Part shown: in pieces, positions 21,262-31,413 of the stretch
Position numbering within the stretch: the first letter of the stretch is position 1
Layout: each line of letters begins with the position of its first letter
Source: Yersinia rochesterensis
GTDB lineage: Bacteria; Pseudomonadota; Gammaproteobacteria; Enterobacterales; Enterobacteriaceae
DNA length: 64,000 nt
Assembly (NCBI RefSeq): GCF_003600645.1
Contig: NZ_CP032482.1
Location: forward strand, 2,914,001 to 2,978,000
Direction of reading: 5' to 3'
Notes under the pieces: generated by a model
Database searches by the model: none
The model's input: only the letters and a program-made list of their open reading frames with translations
Told to the model about the DNA's origin: nothing
Program-made: the position numbers and the translations under genes

Positions 21262-23097
21262 TCAGAATGGAAACAGCACTGGCACCACCATTACACTCAC
21301 GATCATCACCAATACAGTGAACGGCACCCCGATTCGGATAAAATCACCAAATTTATAGCCGCCGGGGCCTAATACCAAGGTATTCACCGGCGATGAAACC
21401 GGCGTCATAAAGGCCGCTGATGCAGCAATACCGATAATCATCGCGAATGGATACGGGGAAAGCGACATCTCACGAGCGGCGGCGATGGCAATCGGTGCCA
21501 TCAACACCGCCGTCGCCGTATTAGAGATAAATAGCCCGATAGTGGCGCACAGCACAAATAAGCACAACAACATTACCCTTGGCCCCATGCCACCAGCAAC
21601 ATCCATCAGCCCGCGAACAATCAAATCTACCCCGCCGGTTTTTTGTAGTGCCTGCGCAAAGGGCATCATACCGATAATCAGAATCAAACTCGGCCAATGG
21701 ATTGAGCGGTAAGCACTTTCCATATCAATACACCGGAACTGCCCCATCAACAAACACGCCACCAGCGCCGCAATCACATTCGGCACTTCGTCGGTCAGCA
21801 TCATCGCCACCATCAGCGCCAGACAGAACAAAGCATGGGGCGCTTGTGAGATAGCTGGCGCGACTTCGTCAACTTCAGCCGGTAGATTCAGTACAATAAA
21901 ATCACGCGTTTTTTGCTGCAATTGGCGGATAAGTTTCCAGTCGCCGATCACCAATAAGATGTCGCCAAACTGCAATTTGTCATCAACCAGTTTACCTTCC
22001 AATGTCTTACCGTTGCGGCGGATACCCACCACATTCAAACCATAACGGGTACGAAAGGTCACTTCGCGTAAGCTTTTTCCCAGCAGGGCGGAATCGGGAA
22101 TAAGAGAAACTTCAGCCATTCCGACGTTACGCGCCTGTTCTGAAAAATATTCGCCACGCAGCACCATTGGCTCTAACATCTGCTCGGTGCAAAATTCGCG
22201 TAAATCCATATCGCAATCTGACATATCAATCAGCAAAACATCATTTTCGCGCAGTTCAGACGAGCCGGTCGCACTGACCATAACCCGCCGAAAACGTTTC
22301 CAGCGCTCAATCCCGACGACATTGGCACCATAGCGGGCGCGAAGATGCAGCTCATCAAGAGAACGGCCAATTAAAGGGGAATCGTGGCGGATGGCCAAAC
22401 GGCGGGCACGGCCGGTGAGTTTATAATCACGAATAAGATCGCGGAAAGTGCGGCGTTTCCACTGCTGTTCTTTTTCTGAGTTTTCCTGTTTCCCACCCAG
22501 CCAGTGGCGGGCGACTAACATGTAGCCGACCCCCATCAGTAGAATAATAAGGCCGATCGGCGTGACACCAAAGAAACCAAAGCCTTTGATGCCCTCGCGC
22601 AGTAACTCACTGTTAACCACCATGTTTGGCGGGGTCGCGACCAGAGTCATCATGCCACTGATCAGCCCGGCAAAACTCAGCGGCATCATTAATCGCCCCG
22701 GCGAAATCTTCATCCGGTTAGCAACACTCAGTACCACCGGGATAAAAATCGCCACCACCCCGGTTGAGCTCATAAAGGCCCCCAAACCGGCGACGGTCAC
22801 CATGAGCAATGCCAACATTTTAGTTTCACTGTGACCGGCAACTTTCACCAACCAATCGCCCACTTGATAAGCAACTCCAGTTCTGACCAACCCCTCCCCA
22901 ATCACAAACAATGCCGCGATCAAGATCACATTAGGGTCACTGAACCCGCTGGTGGCCTCACCCAACGACAGCGTGCCGCTCATCACAAAGGCAATAATCA
23001 CCAATAGCGCCACGACATCCATCCGCAGTTTATTGGTGGTAAACAGCACAATAGCTATCAGAAGTAGCGTCAACACCCACAATAGTTCGCTGTTCAA
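21262..23097 (-). CDS. yfbS: SLC13-family anion transporter YfbS with two RCK/TrkA-C domains
   Basis: An inner-membrane divalent-anion:sodium symporter-family protein. Hydrophobic helices at both ends flank a cytoplasmic part with two TrkA-C-type regulatory domains (around [16 protein letters not shown] and [16 protein letters not shown]). SLC13 signatures include [37 protein letters not shown] and a second [15 protein letters not shown] repeat. The substrate is not determined by sequence. I choose a TTG start at 23097 because [12 protein letters not shown] matches the E. coli N-terminus and a GAGG sequence lies five bases upstream. An ATG-initiated frame at 23151 starts inside an ERIC. Confidence 0.88.
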   Translation of the reverse strand: MNSELLWVLTLLLIAIVLFTTNKLRMDVVALLVIIAFVMSGTLSLGEATSGFSDPNVILIAALFVIGEGLVRTGVAYQVGDWLVKVAGHSETKMLALLMVTVAGLGAFMSSTGVVAIFIPVVLSVANRMKISPGRLMMPLSFAGLISGMMTLVATPPNMVVNSELLREGIKGFGFFGVTPIGLIILLMGVGYMLVARHWLGGKQENSEKEQQWKRRTFRDLIRDYKLTGRARRLAIRHDSPLIGRSLDELHLRARYGANVVGIERWKRFRRVMVSATGSSELRENDVLLIDMSDCDMDLREFCTEQMLEPMVLRGEYFSEQARNVGMAEVSLIPDSALLGKSLREVTFRTRYGLNVVGIRRNGKTLEGKLVDDKLQFGDILLVIGDWKLIRQLQQKTRDFIVLNLPAEVDEVAPAISQAPHALFCLALMVAMMLTDEVPNVIAALVACLLMGQFRCIDMESAYRSIHWPSLILIIGMMPFAQALQKTGGVDLIVRGLMDVAGGMGPRVMLLCLFVLCATIGLFISNTATAVLMAPIAIAAAREMSLSPYPFAMIIGIAASAAFMTPVSSPVNTLVLGPGGYKFGDFIRIGVPFTVLVMIVSVMVVPVLFPF

Positions 23098-23136
23098 AAT
23101 GGCCTCATTGGCAAAAAGTGAAAGAAAATGTCCGAC

Positions 23137-23199
23137 TATACCCAAAGTCATTCGAGCTGCTGGAAAGCAGCCAACGCATATCCAGTTTGAAGGGCATAT
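23137..23199. repeat. Short ERIC derivative upstream of yfbS
   Basis: The left arm TATACCCAAAGTCATTCGAG joins almost directly to a right arm (GCAGCCAACGCATATCCAG, then TTTGAAGGGCATAT), with the central part missing. This is a 63-bp short form like the deleted ERICs known from yersiniae. It covers the ATG at 23151 that extends the yfbS frame. Confidence 0.85.
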
Positions 23200-23461
23200 G
23201 GCAGTAAAGCATTAAATTCAAGGGTGACCGCTGTTTGAGATCAATAATGACTGCAAATTTATACGCTTACCATCCCATAATGCTATTAATTATATTTTTC
23301 TGAAAAATATTACTGCTCAACATCTCGTCATCTTTTGGGCAATAGAGGAATCGGAAATAATTGACTATCTATACTTGAGGCTAGCAGGGTTTAGCTCACT
23401 AACTAAACTAATAAGCTCAATGCTAAACTGCAGGCGGAAAAAGTGCTGGCAGGAGGGCTTA

Positions 23462-23965
23462 ATGGATAATATTACAGATCATCTAATAATACTTTTTCTA
23501 CTGTCATTTGTACTATTGTGGTGTTCGAACTATGTCGACGTGACCGAGATTTGGACGACGATGCTCGCGAAAGTTTCAACGTCATTCAGGGGGGGCGACA
23601 CTAACCTTATTATGCCTGATTATTGGTTTCAGTTTTTCCATGGCGATCAATCGCTATAACCTGCGTAAACCTATGAAGAGGCCGAAGCAAATTCAATTAG
23701 CACACAATATCTTCGCACTGATTATTTGCCCGCAGCGCCTAACCTCACCTCGAAAGCATTATTAGCACGTTATCTTCATCAACGGATTTTGTTTTACATT
23801 ACCCGGGATTCAAAACACCAGGCTGAGGTCAATTATCAAGACTAATTAACTAGAAAATACCCTGTGGGCCGAGTTGCTGATGCCCGTGAGCCAACACTGT
23901 GATTCGATCTTCGCCCTGGTTGTTTCGGGCCTGAATGATGTTTTGAACTCTGCCGGCTACACGCA
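23462..23965 (+). pseudogene. Degraded DUF4239 (bestrophin-like) membrane protein gene
   Basis: Joined across frames, the translation reads like a DUF4239 protein: an N-terminal helix (HLIILFLLSFVLLWC) after an AGGAGG ribosome-binding site, RRDRDLDDDARESFNVIQGA, TLTLLCLIIGFSFSMAINRY, YEEAEANSISTQYLRTDYLP, ALLARYLHQRILFYITRD, then LVVSGLNDVLNSAGYTQ. At least four breaks are needed: one after LLWC, one at a run of seven G near 23589, one after RYNLRK near 23671, and an in-frame TAA followed by a shift near 23843-23855. The C-terminal helices are missing after GYTQ. The family is a membrane protein with a bestrophin-like domain; its role is poorly known. Confidence 0.8.
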
Positions 23966-24062
23966 GCCTCGAGGTAGGATTATTCAAGTTAAACCATTGA
24001 ATTTATACAAGCTAGAAAGCCGATTGCTCCCCGCACAGCCCCCCTCAGGTCATGCTAAACAG

Positions 24063-24086
24063 TAAAAAGAGCGCCATCAGGCGCCC
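24063..24086 (-). terminator. Rho-independent terminator of hxpA (yfbT)
   Basis: GCGCC (24071-24075) and GGCGC (24080-24084) form a tight stem with a four-base loop, followed on the minus strand by TC and five T residues. It lies about 30 bases after the hxpA stop. Confidence 0.8.
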
Positions 24087-24112
24087 TAAGTTTGGCTATT
24101 TTGTTGCTATGC

Positions 24113-24775
24113 TCACTCTTTCAGGCGGACAACTGCACCATTCACTGTTTTTTCAACATCAATGTGCTCAAGTGAACTGAGGACTAAATCGACTTGATCC
24201 AGTTTAGGTGTGTCCGCTGGTGCATTTACAGCAATGACCTGACAACCCGCAGCCAGCCCTGACAGAATCCCCGCAGGAGCATCTTCCACCACGATACAAT
24301 CCGCTGGTGCCAGCCCCAAACGTTCGGCACCAAGCAAGTACGCGTCAGGCATAGGTTTGCCATGTTTCACTTGTTCTGCCGTCACAAAGACTTCTGGCTC
24401 CGGCAAGTGGCCCGCAGCACGGCGAGCAGAAGCAACCGGCACCGAGCCGGAAGTGACGATAGCCCACGGAATCGATAGGCTATTAAGCCGCTCCAGCAGC
24501 GACACCGCTCCCGGTAGCGCGGTCACACCATCGGTGTCCTGGGCTTCAACCTGTTCTAATGCCAGAAACTCGGCTTTAAGTTCAGCATCACTTGCACCTG
24601 GCATAAAATGACGAAGAGAGGTAATTGCTTGTTTACCATGGATAAAACCTAGCACTTCCACAGGGTCAATACCGCGACTTTGCGCCCAGCCAATCCAGGC
24701 TCTTTCAACAGCAGGCAATGAATCAACCAGAGTCCCGTCTAAATCAAAAAGAAAACCTTTACACTCCACAAGCAC
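24113..24775 (-). CDS. hxpA: Hexitol/sugar phosphatase HxpA (YfbT), HAD superfamily
   Basis: A cytoplasmic HAD-superfamily phosphatase active on small sugar phosphates in E. coli. Motif I is FLFDLDGTLVDS with the nucleophilic Asp, motif II is AIVTSGS, motif III is the lysine in KHGKPMPDAYLLGAERLG, and motif IV is VVEDAPAGILSGLAAG. The 220-residue product is four longer than the E. coli protein. It is followed by a terminator. Confidence 0.94.
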   Translation of the reverse strand: MLVECKGFLFDLDGTLVDSLPAVERAWIGWAQSRGIDPVEVLGFIHGKQAITSLRHFMPGASDAELKAEFLALEQVEAQDTDGVTALPGAVSLLERLNSLSIPWAIVTSGSVPVASARRAAGHLPEPEVFVTAEQVKHGKPMPDAYLLGAERLGLAPADCIVVEDAPAGILSGLAAGCQVIAVNAPADTPKLDQVDLVLSSLEHIDVEKTVNGAVVRLKE

Positions 24776-24831
24776 ATCCTCGGCAGTAAACCTATGTCGC
24801 GATCATTGCGCGCTATCAGTCATTAATAATT

Positions 24832-25329
24832 TTAGGCATTAATAATTTGCGAAATCTCAACGGCACTCAAATGATATTGGCGCGGGCATGATTGCCAAAT
24901 AGCCAGCATACGTTGGTATTTGTCCCACATTGGCGTTTGGGAATTAAAACCATGTGTTCCTGAATCAAAATGGGTATAGCGGCCTTCGGTATTAACCATA
25001 AAGCGCACATAACTCAGGTAACGGGATTCGGTAGCAGCATCAAAACCAAGGAACGCAATGCGGCGTTCATCTAAATCTTGTTGGCCTTTCAGGTTACCCC
25101 AAGAGACTTGCAGGGCGTGATGCATCTCCATGATATTAATGATAGTACGGCAAGTCTCTTCGCTCATCTCACCAAAGTCGCGGTCCAGTTCACGCATCTG
25201 CAAACCAAAGCCACGTTCGACAATCGTTTGCTGACGGCGATAGCGTTCAGCGTTTTCTGGGTCCAGCATGGTCATCATTTTGTACTGATTCGACAGAATC
25301 AGCCGTTGGGCATTTGTCATATCCATCAC
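24832..25329 (-). CDS. yfbU: YfbU family protein
   Basis: A conserved 165-residue enterobacterial protein of the YfbU (UPF0304) family, length as in E. coli (164). It is soluble, acidic and rich in Met, Arg and Tyr, beginning [22 protein letters not shown]. The E. coli homologue has been linked to cell death when overproduced; its biochemical role is unknown. It lies between hxpA and yfbV on the same strand. Confidence 0.94.
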   Translation of the reverse strand: MMDMTNAQRLILSNQYKMMTMLDPENAERYRRQQTIVERGFGLQMRELDRDFGEMSEETCRTIINIMEMHHALQVSWGNLKGQQDLDERRIAFLGFDAATESRYLSYVRFMVNTEGRYTHFDSGTHGFNSQTPMWDKYQRMLAIWQSCPRQYHLSAVEISQIINA

Positions 25330-25540
25330 TAAACTCCTAAGACATAAATAATGAGGAAATCATCGCATACAGAGTTAGGTCATACTTTGATTTGACAAGG
25401 GATTTTGCGTTGCTGTTGATCCGAGGCATAAAAAAAAACCCGGCAGCCAATAAAGCCCCAGTCTCTATTTTTCCTGATAATGTCAGTTCCCTGACAATGC
25501 CGCGCGACACATCATAAAAGACAATAACCCGTCATTCGTT

Positions 25541-25996
25541 TTACAAATCATCAAGAAACGTTTTATCCAACTGCTTAAAAGCGCGTTTAAGCACGTCCGC
25601 CAGAGATTGATAAGTCGGCGTTTGTTCAATCGGCGCAACGGCTTGCCCAGCTTCAGCCAGCTTGTTCCGCACTTCGTGGAACCACTGCAATAATGTTGGC
25701 GGTAACGGCGTAATAGCACGTTTACCTAACCACCATAATCCTTGCAGAGGCAAACCGCAGGCGAATAATGCCGTGGCGATGGCTGGCCCTAATTGCCCGC
25801 CCAGCGCTATCTGCCAGGTTAGCGTAAAAATAGCCAGCGGCGGCATAAAACGGATACCAAAACGGGTCGCCGTCGACACGCGATTCTCCGGAAATACCGG
25901 TGCCAGACGTTTGTCAGCCGGCCAGGTCTTCATATAGTGCTGACCGCGTTGGAGTACCTGAAACCAACTTACGGAATCAGAAGGTTTTGTTGTCAT
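25541..25996 (-). CDS. yfbV: Inner-membrane protein YfbV (UPF0208)
   Basis: A 151-residue protein with two predicted transmembrane helices (about [19 protein letters not shown] and [19 protein letters not shown]) and soluble ends, the same length as E. coli YfbV. In E. coli YfbV acts in chromosome organisation by limiting MatP to the Ter region. It is divergent from ackA; the genes share a 419-base upstream region. Confidence 0.94.
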   Translation of the reverse strand: MTTKPSDSVSWFQVLQRGQHYMKTWPADKRLAPVFPENRVSTATRFGIRFMPPLAIFTLTWQIALGGQLGPAIATALFACGLPLQGLWWLGKRAITPLPPTLLQWFHEVRNKLAEAGQAVAPIEQTPTYQSLADVLKRAFKQLDKTFLDDL

Positions 25997-26415
25997 GGCT
26001 CACCTCAACTTCACAAGCAAAGATTAAAATTTTTTTGTAATCCACAAACTAAAAATTAGTCTGTTAAATATATTTTGTTTTTAGGCGGCGCTATCGGTAT
26101 CCTAGCTCGGCCTTTTGGCCGCTAGAAGATGACGCAAAATATGTCAACCTTTTACAGCGTTTAAATCAATTTTGTTAAACCGCGCAAGTTTTTACCACCA
26201 GGCGTTAACATTTAAAGCGCGATTTTTCCATCATCATGCCTTTTTCACTATCGCATGATGTTAATCATTAATGTCGACGCCAATATGCGCTACGCTTTTG
26301 GACAGATTGACGTTTTATTAACCATGTGTTTTTCGCTGTTTTTGTACTCTTGATACAATATTTGTATCGGTCATGTAAAAACAAGCGCCGGACACGACTA
26401 TAAATAGGTACTTCC
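25997..26415. promoter_or_regulatory. Divergent yfbV / ackA control region
   Basis: No gene is seen in these 419 bases. A bulged hairpin (CTAGC, TC, GGCC, TTTT, GGCC, GCTAG) lies at 26102-26125. A perfect 17-bp dyad GATACAA-TAT-TTGTATC lies at 26352-26368, 48 bases before the ackA start, where an operator or promoter element is expected. Its sequence does not match the FNR consensus. Which protein binds it is not known to me. Confidence 0.5.
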
Positions 26416-27618
26416 ATGTCGAGTAAGCTAGTACTGGTTCTTAACTGCGGTAGCTCTTCCCTGAAGTTTGCTATCATCGACGCGACCAACGGTGAAGAAC
26501 ACCTCTCTGGTTTAGCCGAATGCTTCCATCTGCCGGAAGCCCGCATCAAATGGAAACTTGATGGTGGCAAACAGGAAGCAGCATTGGGTGCTGGTGCAGC
26601 ACACAGCGAAGCACTGAATTTCATTGTTAATACTATTCTGGCACAAAAACCAGAGCTTTCTGCTCAGTTGACTGCTATCGGTCACCGAATTGTACATGGT
26701 GGCGAGAAATTCACTGCATCAGCTATCGTTACCGAAGAAGTTATTCAGGGTATCAAAGATTCCATCCCGTTTGCACCTCTGCATAACCCAGCGCACCTGA
26801 TCGGTATTGCTGAAGCATTGAAATCCTTCCCAAATCTGGCTGATAAAAATGTTGCAGTCTTTGACACTGCCTTCCACCAGACTATGCCGGAAGAGTCTTA
26901 TCTCTACGCCCTGCCGTACAGCTTATACAAAGAAAACGGTATCCGTCGCTATGGCGCACACGGCACTAGCCACTTCTACGTGAGCCAGGAAGCAGCAAAA
27001 ACCCTGAACAAACCACTGGAAGAACTGAACGTCATCACTTGCCATTTGGGCAACGGCGGCTCCGTCACTGCGGTTCGTAACGGTAAATGTGTTGATACTT
27101 CTATGGGCCTGACGCCACTAGAAGGTCTGGTCATGGGTACCCGCAGTGGTGATATCGATCCAGCAATCATTTTCCATCTATATGATGCCATGGGCATGAG
27201 CATGGAACAGATCAGCAAATTGTTGACCAAAGAATCTGGCCTGTTGGGTCTGACTGAAGTCACCAGTGACTGCCGTTATGTTGAAGACAACTATGACACC
27301 AAAGCAGATGCCAAACGTGCAATGGATGTATTCTGCCACCGCCTGGCAAAATATATCGGTGCTTACACTGCGCTGATGGATGGTCGTTTGGATGCCGTTG
27401 TATTCACTGGCGGTATCGGTGAAAACGCAGCTATGGTGCGCGAATTGACTTTGGACAAACTGGGCCTGCTGGGCTTTGAAATTGACCACGAACGCAACCT
27501 GGCAGCACGCTTTGGCAAGTCCGGCACCATCACCAAAGATGGCAGCCGCCTGGCTCTGGTTATCCCGACCAACGAAGAGCTGGTCATCGCACAAGACGCT
27601 GCCCGTCTGACCGCATAA
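26416..27618 (+). CDS. ackA: Acetate kinase AckA
   Basis: AckA interconverts acetyl phosphate and acetate with ADP/ATP, the second step of acetate overflow. The 400-residue product matches E. coli AckA in length. ASKHA-fold motifs are clear: [14 protein letters not shown] at the N-terminus, [42 protein letters not shown] and [11 protein letters not shown]. It is transcribed with pta, but the two genes are separated by 281 bases holding two ERICs. Confidence 0.98.
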   Translation: MSSKLVLVLNCGSSSLKFAIIDATNGEEHLSGLAECFHLPEARIKWKLDGGKQEAALGAGAAHSEALNFIVNTILAQKPELSAQLTAIGHRIVHGGEKFTASAIVTEEVIQGIKDSIPFAPLHNPAHLIGIAEALKSFPNLADKNVAVFDTAFHQTMPEESYLYALPYSLYKENGIRRYGAHGTSHFYVSQEAAKTLNKPLEELNVITCHLGNGGSVTAVRNGKCVDTSMGLTPLEGLVMGTRSGDIDPAIIFHLYDAMGMSMEQISKLLTKESGLLGLTEVTSDCRYVEDNYDTKADAKRAMDVFCHRLAKYIGAYTALMDGRLDAVVFTGGIGENAAMVRELTLDKLGLLGFEIDHERNLAARFGKSGTITKDGSRLALVIPTNEELVIAQDAARLTA

Positions 27619-27630
27619 GAATTTTTGACA

Positions 27631-27754
27631 TATACCCAAAGTCATTGGAGTTGCAGGTAGGCGGCAAGCGAATAAATCCCGATGAGCTAATTCAGGTCAG
27701 TGATTCGGGTGCATGAGTGTAGCCAACAACCCTGCGGCTTCAAGGACGAAGGAT
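27631..27754. repeat. ERIC element, first of a tandem pair (ackA-pta)
   Basis: Begins TATACCCAAAGTCATTGGAG and runs to GACGAAGGATGT. It matches the adjacent second copy almost base for base, differing at a few sites such as GAGCTAATTC against GAGCTGACTC. The right end lacks the usual GGGTATA, as if the second copy were inserted or duplicated into it. Confidence 0.92.
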
Positions 27755-27880
27755 GTCCCCAAAGTCATTGGAGTTGCAGGTAGGCGGCAAGCGAATAAAT
27801 CCCGATGAGCTGACTCAGGTCAGTGATTCGGGTGCATGAGCGTAGCCAACAACCCTGCGGCTTCAAGGACGAAGGGCATA
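27755..27880. repeat. ERIC element, second of a tandem pair (ackA-pta)
   Basis: Begins CCCCAAAGTCATTGGAG and ends GACGAAGGGCATA at 27880, seven bases or so before the pta ribosome-binding site (GAGG at 27889-27892). The pair fills almost the whole ackA-pta spacer and will be present in the ackA-pta transcript. Confidence 0.92.
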
Positions 27881-27899
27881 ACCGTAAAGAGGTTTAGCC

Positions 27900-30053
27900 G
27901 TGTCCCGTACAATAATGTTGATCCCTACCGGCACCAGCGTTGGTTTAACCAGCGTCAGCTTGGGCGTCATCCGCTCCATGGAGCAAAAAGGTGTGCGCCT
28001 GAGCGTATTCAAGCCAATCGCGCAGCCACGTGCTGGTAACGATGCACCTGACCAAACCACCACTATTATTCGTGCGAACTCCAGCATTACTGCTGCTGAG
28101 CCGCTGAATATGAACCATGTGGAAACCTTGCTGAGTTCTAACCAGCAAGACGTGTTGATGGAAGAGATTGTTGCCCGTTACCACGAAAACACTAAAGATG
28201 CCGAAGTGGTTCTGGTGGAAGGTTTAGTACCAACGCGTAAACATCAGTTTGCTAATGCGCTAAACTATGAAATCGCCAAAACGCTGAACGCGGAAATCGT
28301 GTTTGTGATTGCGCTGGGTAATGATTCACCAGACCAATTGAAAGAGCGTATCGAACTGGCTCGCTCCAGTTTTGGTGGCAGCAAAAACAAAAACATCACC
28401 GGCGTTATCATCAACAAACTGAATGCGCCAGTTGATGAGCAAGGCCGTACCCGCCCTGATCTGTCAGAAATTTTTGATGACTCTACCAAGGCCAGTGTCG
28501 CCAATATCGATCCAAAACAGCTGTTTGCCAACAGCCCACTGCCGGTTCTGGGTTGCGTGCCATGGAGCTTCGAGCTGATTGCGACCCGTGCAATTGATAT
28601 GTGTAAACACTTGAATGCACGTATTATTAACGAAGGTGACATCAGAACTCGCCGCGTTAAATCGGTGACATTCTGTGCCCGTAGCATCCCGCACATGCTG
28701 GAACATTTCCGTCCAGGCTCTCTGTTGGTGACTTCCGCAGATCGCCCAGATGTGTTGGTTTCTGCTTGTCTGGCTGCCATGAATGGCGTTGAAATCGGTG
28801 CCATCCTGTTGACCGGTGGTTATGCTATTGATGAGCGCATCAATAGCCTGTGTGAACGTGCCTTCCAAACTGGCTTGCCAGTATTTATGGTTGATACCAA
28901 CACCTGGCAGACTTCCCTGAGCTTGCAAAGCTTCAATCTGGAAGTTCCGGCAGATGACCATGAGCGTGTTGAGAAACTGCAAAACTACGTCGCCAGCCAT
29001 ATCAGCAGCGAGTGGATTGATTCTCTGAGCGCCACGTCTGAGCGTTCACGTCGCCTGTCTCCACCAGCATTCCGTTATGAACTGACCGAGTTGGCTCGTA
29101 AAGCGGGCAAACGTATCGTGCTGCCAGAAGGTGATGAGCCACGCACGGTGAAAGCCGCATCTATTTGTGCTGAACGCGGTATCGCAACTTGTGTGCTGCT
29201 GGGTAATCCAGAAGAGATTCAACGCGTTGCGGCGGCTCAAGGTGTTGAGCTGGGTAAAGGCGTTGAAATCATCGATCCGGTTGCTGTACGTGAGCAGTAT
29301 GTTCCCCGCCTGGTGGAACTGCGTAAGAGCAAGGGCATGACCGAAGTGGTCGCTCGCGAACAACTGGAAGACAATGTGGTTCTCGGCACCTTGATGCTGG
29401 AGAAAGGCGAAGTTGATGGTCTGGTGTCTGGTGCTGTTCATACCACTGCGAACACTATCCGCCCACCATTACAGTTGATCAAAACCGCACCGGGCAGCTC
29501 ATTAGTGTCTTCTGTGTTCTTCATGCTGCTGCCTGACCAGGTTCTGGTTTACGGTGACTGCGCGATTAACCCAGATCCAACAGCTGAGCAATTGTCAGAA
29601 ATTGCTATCCAGTCTGCTGATTCCGCAGCAGCATTCGGTATCGAACCGCGTGTGGCGATGATCTCTTACTCCACCGGTAACTCTGGTGCAGGTAGCGATG
29701 TAGAAAAAGTTCGCGAAGCAACCCGTCTGGCACAGGAAAAACGCCCAGATCTGATCATCGATGGCCCGTTGCAGTATGACGCGGCAATCATGGCTGATGT
29801 GGCTAAATCCAAAGCGCCGAACTCACCAGTTGCAGGTAAAGCGACAGTGTTCATCTTCCCAGACCTGAACACCGGTAACACCACCTATAAAGCGGTACAA
29901 CGTTCTGCCGACCTGATTTCTATCGGGCCGATGCTGCAAGGCATGCGTAAGCCAGTTAACGACTTGTCTCGTGGTGCGCTGGTAGACGATATTGTCTATA
30001 CCGTGGCTCTGACGGCTATTCAATCAGCTCAGGCTGACGCGAGCGCGTCTTAA
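27900..30053 (+). CDS. pta: Phosphate acetyltransferase Pta
   Basis: Pta converts acetyl-CoA and phosphate to acetyl phosphate. The 717-residue product is the long enterobacterial form: an N-terminal P-loop-like DRTGG/BioD-type domain ([20 protein letters not shown]), a middle DRTGG domain (about 220-340), and the C-terminal catalytic PTA domain from about 390 ([21 protein letters not shown], ending [19 protein letters not shown]). Start is GTG at 27900, giving [11 protein letters not shown], supported by GAGG upstream and by E. coli alignment. Confidence 0.98.
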   Translation: MSRTIMLIPTGTSVGLTSVSLGVIRSMEQKGVRLSVFKPIAQPRAGNDAPDQTTTIIRANSSITAAEPLNMNHVETLLSSNQQDVLMEEIVARYHENTKDAEVVLVEGLVPTRKHQFANALNYEIAKTLNAEIVFVIALGNDSPDQLKERIELARSSFGGSKNKNITGVIINKLNAPVDEQGRTRPDLSEIFDDSTKASVANIDPKQLFANSPLPVLGCVPWSFELIATRAIDMCKHLNARIINEGDIRTRRVKSVTFCARSIPHMLEHFRPGSLLVTSADRPDVLVSACLAAMNGVEIGAILLTGGYAIDERINSLCERAFQTGLPVFMVDTNTWQTSLSLQSFNLEVPADDHERVEKLQNYVASHISSEWIDSLSATSERSRRLSPPAFRYELTELARKAGKRIVLPEGDEPRTVKAASICAERGIATCVLLGNPEEIQRVAAAQGVELGKGVEIIDPVAVREQYVPRLVELRKSKGMTEVVAREQLEDNVVLGTLMLEKGEVDGLVSGAVHTTANTIRPPLQLIKTAPGSSLVSSVFFMLLPDQVLVYGDCAINPDPTAEQLSEIAIQSADSAAAFGIEPRVAMISYSTGNSGAGSDVEKVREATRLAQEKRPDLIIDGPLQYDAAIMADVAKSKAPNSPVAGKATVFIFPDLNTGNTTYKAVQRSADLISIGPMLQGMRKPVNDLSRGALVDDIVYTVALTAIQSAQADASAS

Positions 30054-30078
30054 TCTTCGGGTTAAGTTGCTCAAAGTA

Positions 30079-30104
30079 AACGCCAGCCTTGTGCTGGCGT
30101 TTTT
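30079..30104 (+). terminator. Rho-independent terminator of ackA-pta
   Basis: AACGCCAGC (30079-30087), loop CTTGT, GCTGGCGTT (30093-30101), followed by more T residues. It lies 26 bases after the pta stop. Confidence 0.9.
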
Positions 30105-30133
30105 GTTGGGTGCTAAAATGTTAGGTTAGCTTT

Positions 30134-31168
30134 TTAGGTACTTTGCCGCGGTTCAAATTTATAGCTAAAACTTTGACTTACAGGCTCTTGTGCCTCACCA
30201 TTTTCGTCATTATCCAGCATATCAATCAACATCTTACCGGCATCTTTCCCCATTTTCTTGTAATCAATACGCATTGAAGTCAGAGTCGGATAAGTTTGAT
30301 CACAGCTGTCAGAGCCATCCAAACACGCCACCGCAATACCACTTGGTATTTTCAAAAGCCGCCGCTGGCATTCAAATAATACGCCGAGCGCAATATCTTC
30401 ATGGCTGCATATCACCGCATCCAGTTCTGGCTGACGTTGGAGTATTTCGGTCAAAGCATAGCGGCCAAACTGCAAACTGGCCGTTTCTGGCGTAGTGACC
30501 GTCTGATCTGCATTTTTATAATGCTCCAACATCGCCCTGTGCCAACCATTCAATTGCTGGCGTTGCAGACGGTTATCCATATGAGCGCCGATAAAACCAA
30601 TATTATGGTAGCCACGCCCCAATAAATGCTGGCTTAATTCATAGGCCGACTCAAAAAAAGCCGCTTCAAGAGTAATTTTGGCCCCTTTAAAATAGGAACC
30701 AACGACGTTAACGGTGGGGATATGTGCGCGCTCAAGTAATTGATAGGTTTTATCTGCCAGCTGTGAGCCAAATATCACCACCGCCGCTGGGTTACTTTGC
30801 AGCAAGGTCATCAGAATTTCAGCTTCTTTGCGCTGGTTATATTCGTGACAACCCAACAATAGTTGGAACTCATTTTTATTCAGAATCTGTTGCAGCGCCT
30901 GCATAAATCGGGAACTGGCTTTGTCCGTTAATGACGGAATTAAAACGGCGACAGTATCACTGTGACCGGATGCCAATGCCCCAGCAGTACGGTTAGGGAT
31001 ATAGCCAAGAGTTTCAACCGCTTGTTCTATTTTTTCACGTAATTTATCTGAAACCTGCTCCGGCGTTCGCAGCGCTCTGGAAACAGTCATCGACCCTACC
31101 CCGGCGTAATTCGCCACATCCGATAGAGTGACCCGCCCGGTATTACGGCGCTTGCGCGTTTTTTCCAT
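30134..31168 (-). CDS. LacI/GalR-family repressor of the adjacent PTS operon
   Basis: A 344-residue LacI-type regulator. The N-terminal helix-turn-helix reads VTLSDVANYAGVGSMTVSRALR, followed by the hinge ETLGYIPNRTAGALASG and a periplasmic-binding-protein-like effector domain ending SFSYKFEPRQ. It resembles the gluconate-type branch (GntR/IdnR-like). I choose the ATG at 31168 (MEKTRKRRNTGRVTLSDV) because AGGAA lies seven bases upstream; the same frame is open to 31237. It is divergent from the PTS genes, with three palindromic operators between, so it very probably represses the PTS. The inducing sugar is not identifiable. Confidence 0.9.
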   Translation of the reverse strand: MEKTRKRRNTGRVTLSDVANYAGVGSMTVSRALRTPEQVSDKLREKIEQAVETLGYIPNRTAGALASGHSDTVAVLIPSLTDKASSRFMQALQQILNKNEFQLLLGCHEYNQRKEAEILMTLLQSNPAAVVIFGSQLADKTYQLLERAHIPTVNVVGSYFKGAKITLEAAFFESAYELSQHLLGRGYHNIGFIGAHMDNRLQRQQLNGWHRAMLEHYKNADQTVTTPETASLQFGRYALTEILQRQPELDAVICSHEDIALGVLFECQRRLLKIPSGIAVACLDGSDSCDQTYPTLTSMRIDYKKMGKDAGKMLIDMLDNDENGEAQEPVSQSFSYKFEPRQST

Positions 31169-31288
31169 GCTGATTTCCTGCCTGATTAAAATTCTTGCCT
31201 GAGTAAAACCGTCCCACACTGGCCCTCGACAATACATTGCATTGTATATGGCTTATTTGGAGATAGCCAAAGCCCTTGGTGTGACAAA

Positions 31289-31336
31289 TGATAGCGCTAT
31301 CACAAATTTTGATAGCGCTATCAGGTAGCGCTATCA
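31289..31336. promoter_or_regulatory. Triple LacI-type operator between repressor and PTS genes
   Basis: Two perfect 14-bp palindromes TGATAGCGCTATCA lie at 31289-31302 and 31310-31323, with centres 21 bp apart (two helical turns). A third copy with two mismatches (AGGTAGCGCTATCA) lies at 31323-31336. The central CG is typical of LacI-family operators. Confidence 0.9.
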
Positions 31337-31413
31337 AATGAGATATTCATCACATTAATGACGATGATAAATATCTACTCTCACGTTAACAGTCATCGGG
31401 AGTCATAAATATC

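Noticed and set aside
23375-23659. 94-codon open frame taken as an intact small membrane protein
   Set aside because: Only its N-terminal helix belongs to a gene; the following codons are out of frame with a DUF4239 family sequence that continues in other frames. It is better treated as part of a pseudogene.
25425-25500. Terminator for yfbV from the A-run at 25430-25438 and the TGTCAG/CTGACA repeat
   Set aside because: The T-rich tract is not preceded by a stable stem, and the small inverted repeat at 25481-25496 is not next to it. Support is too weak.
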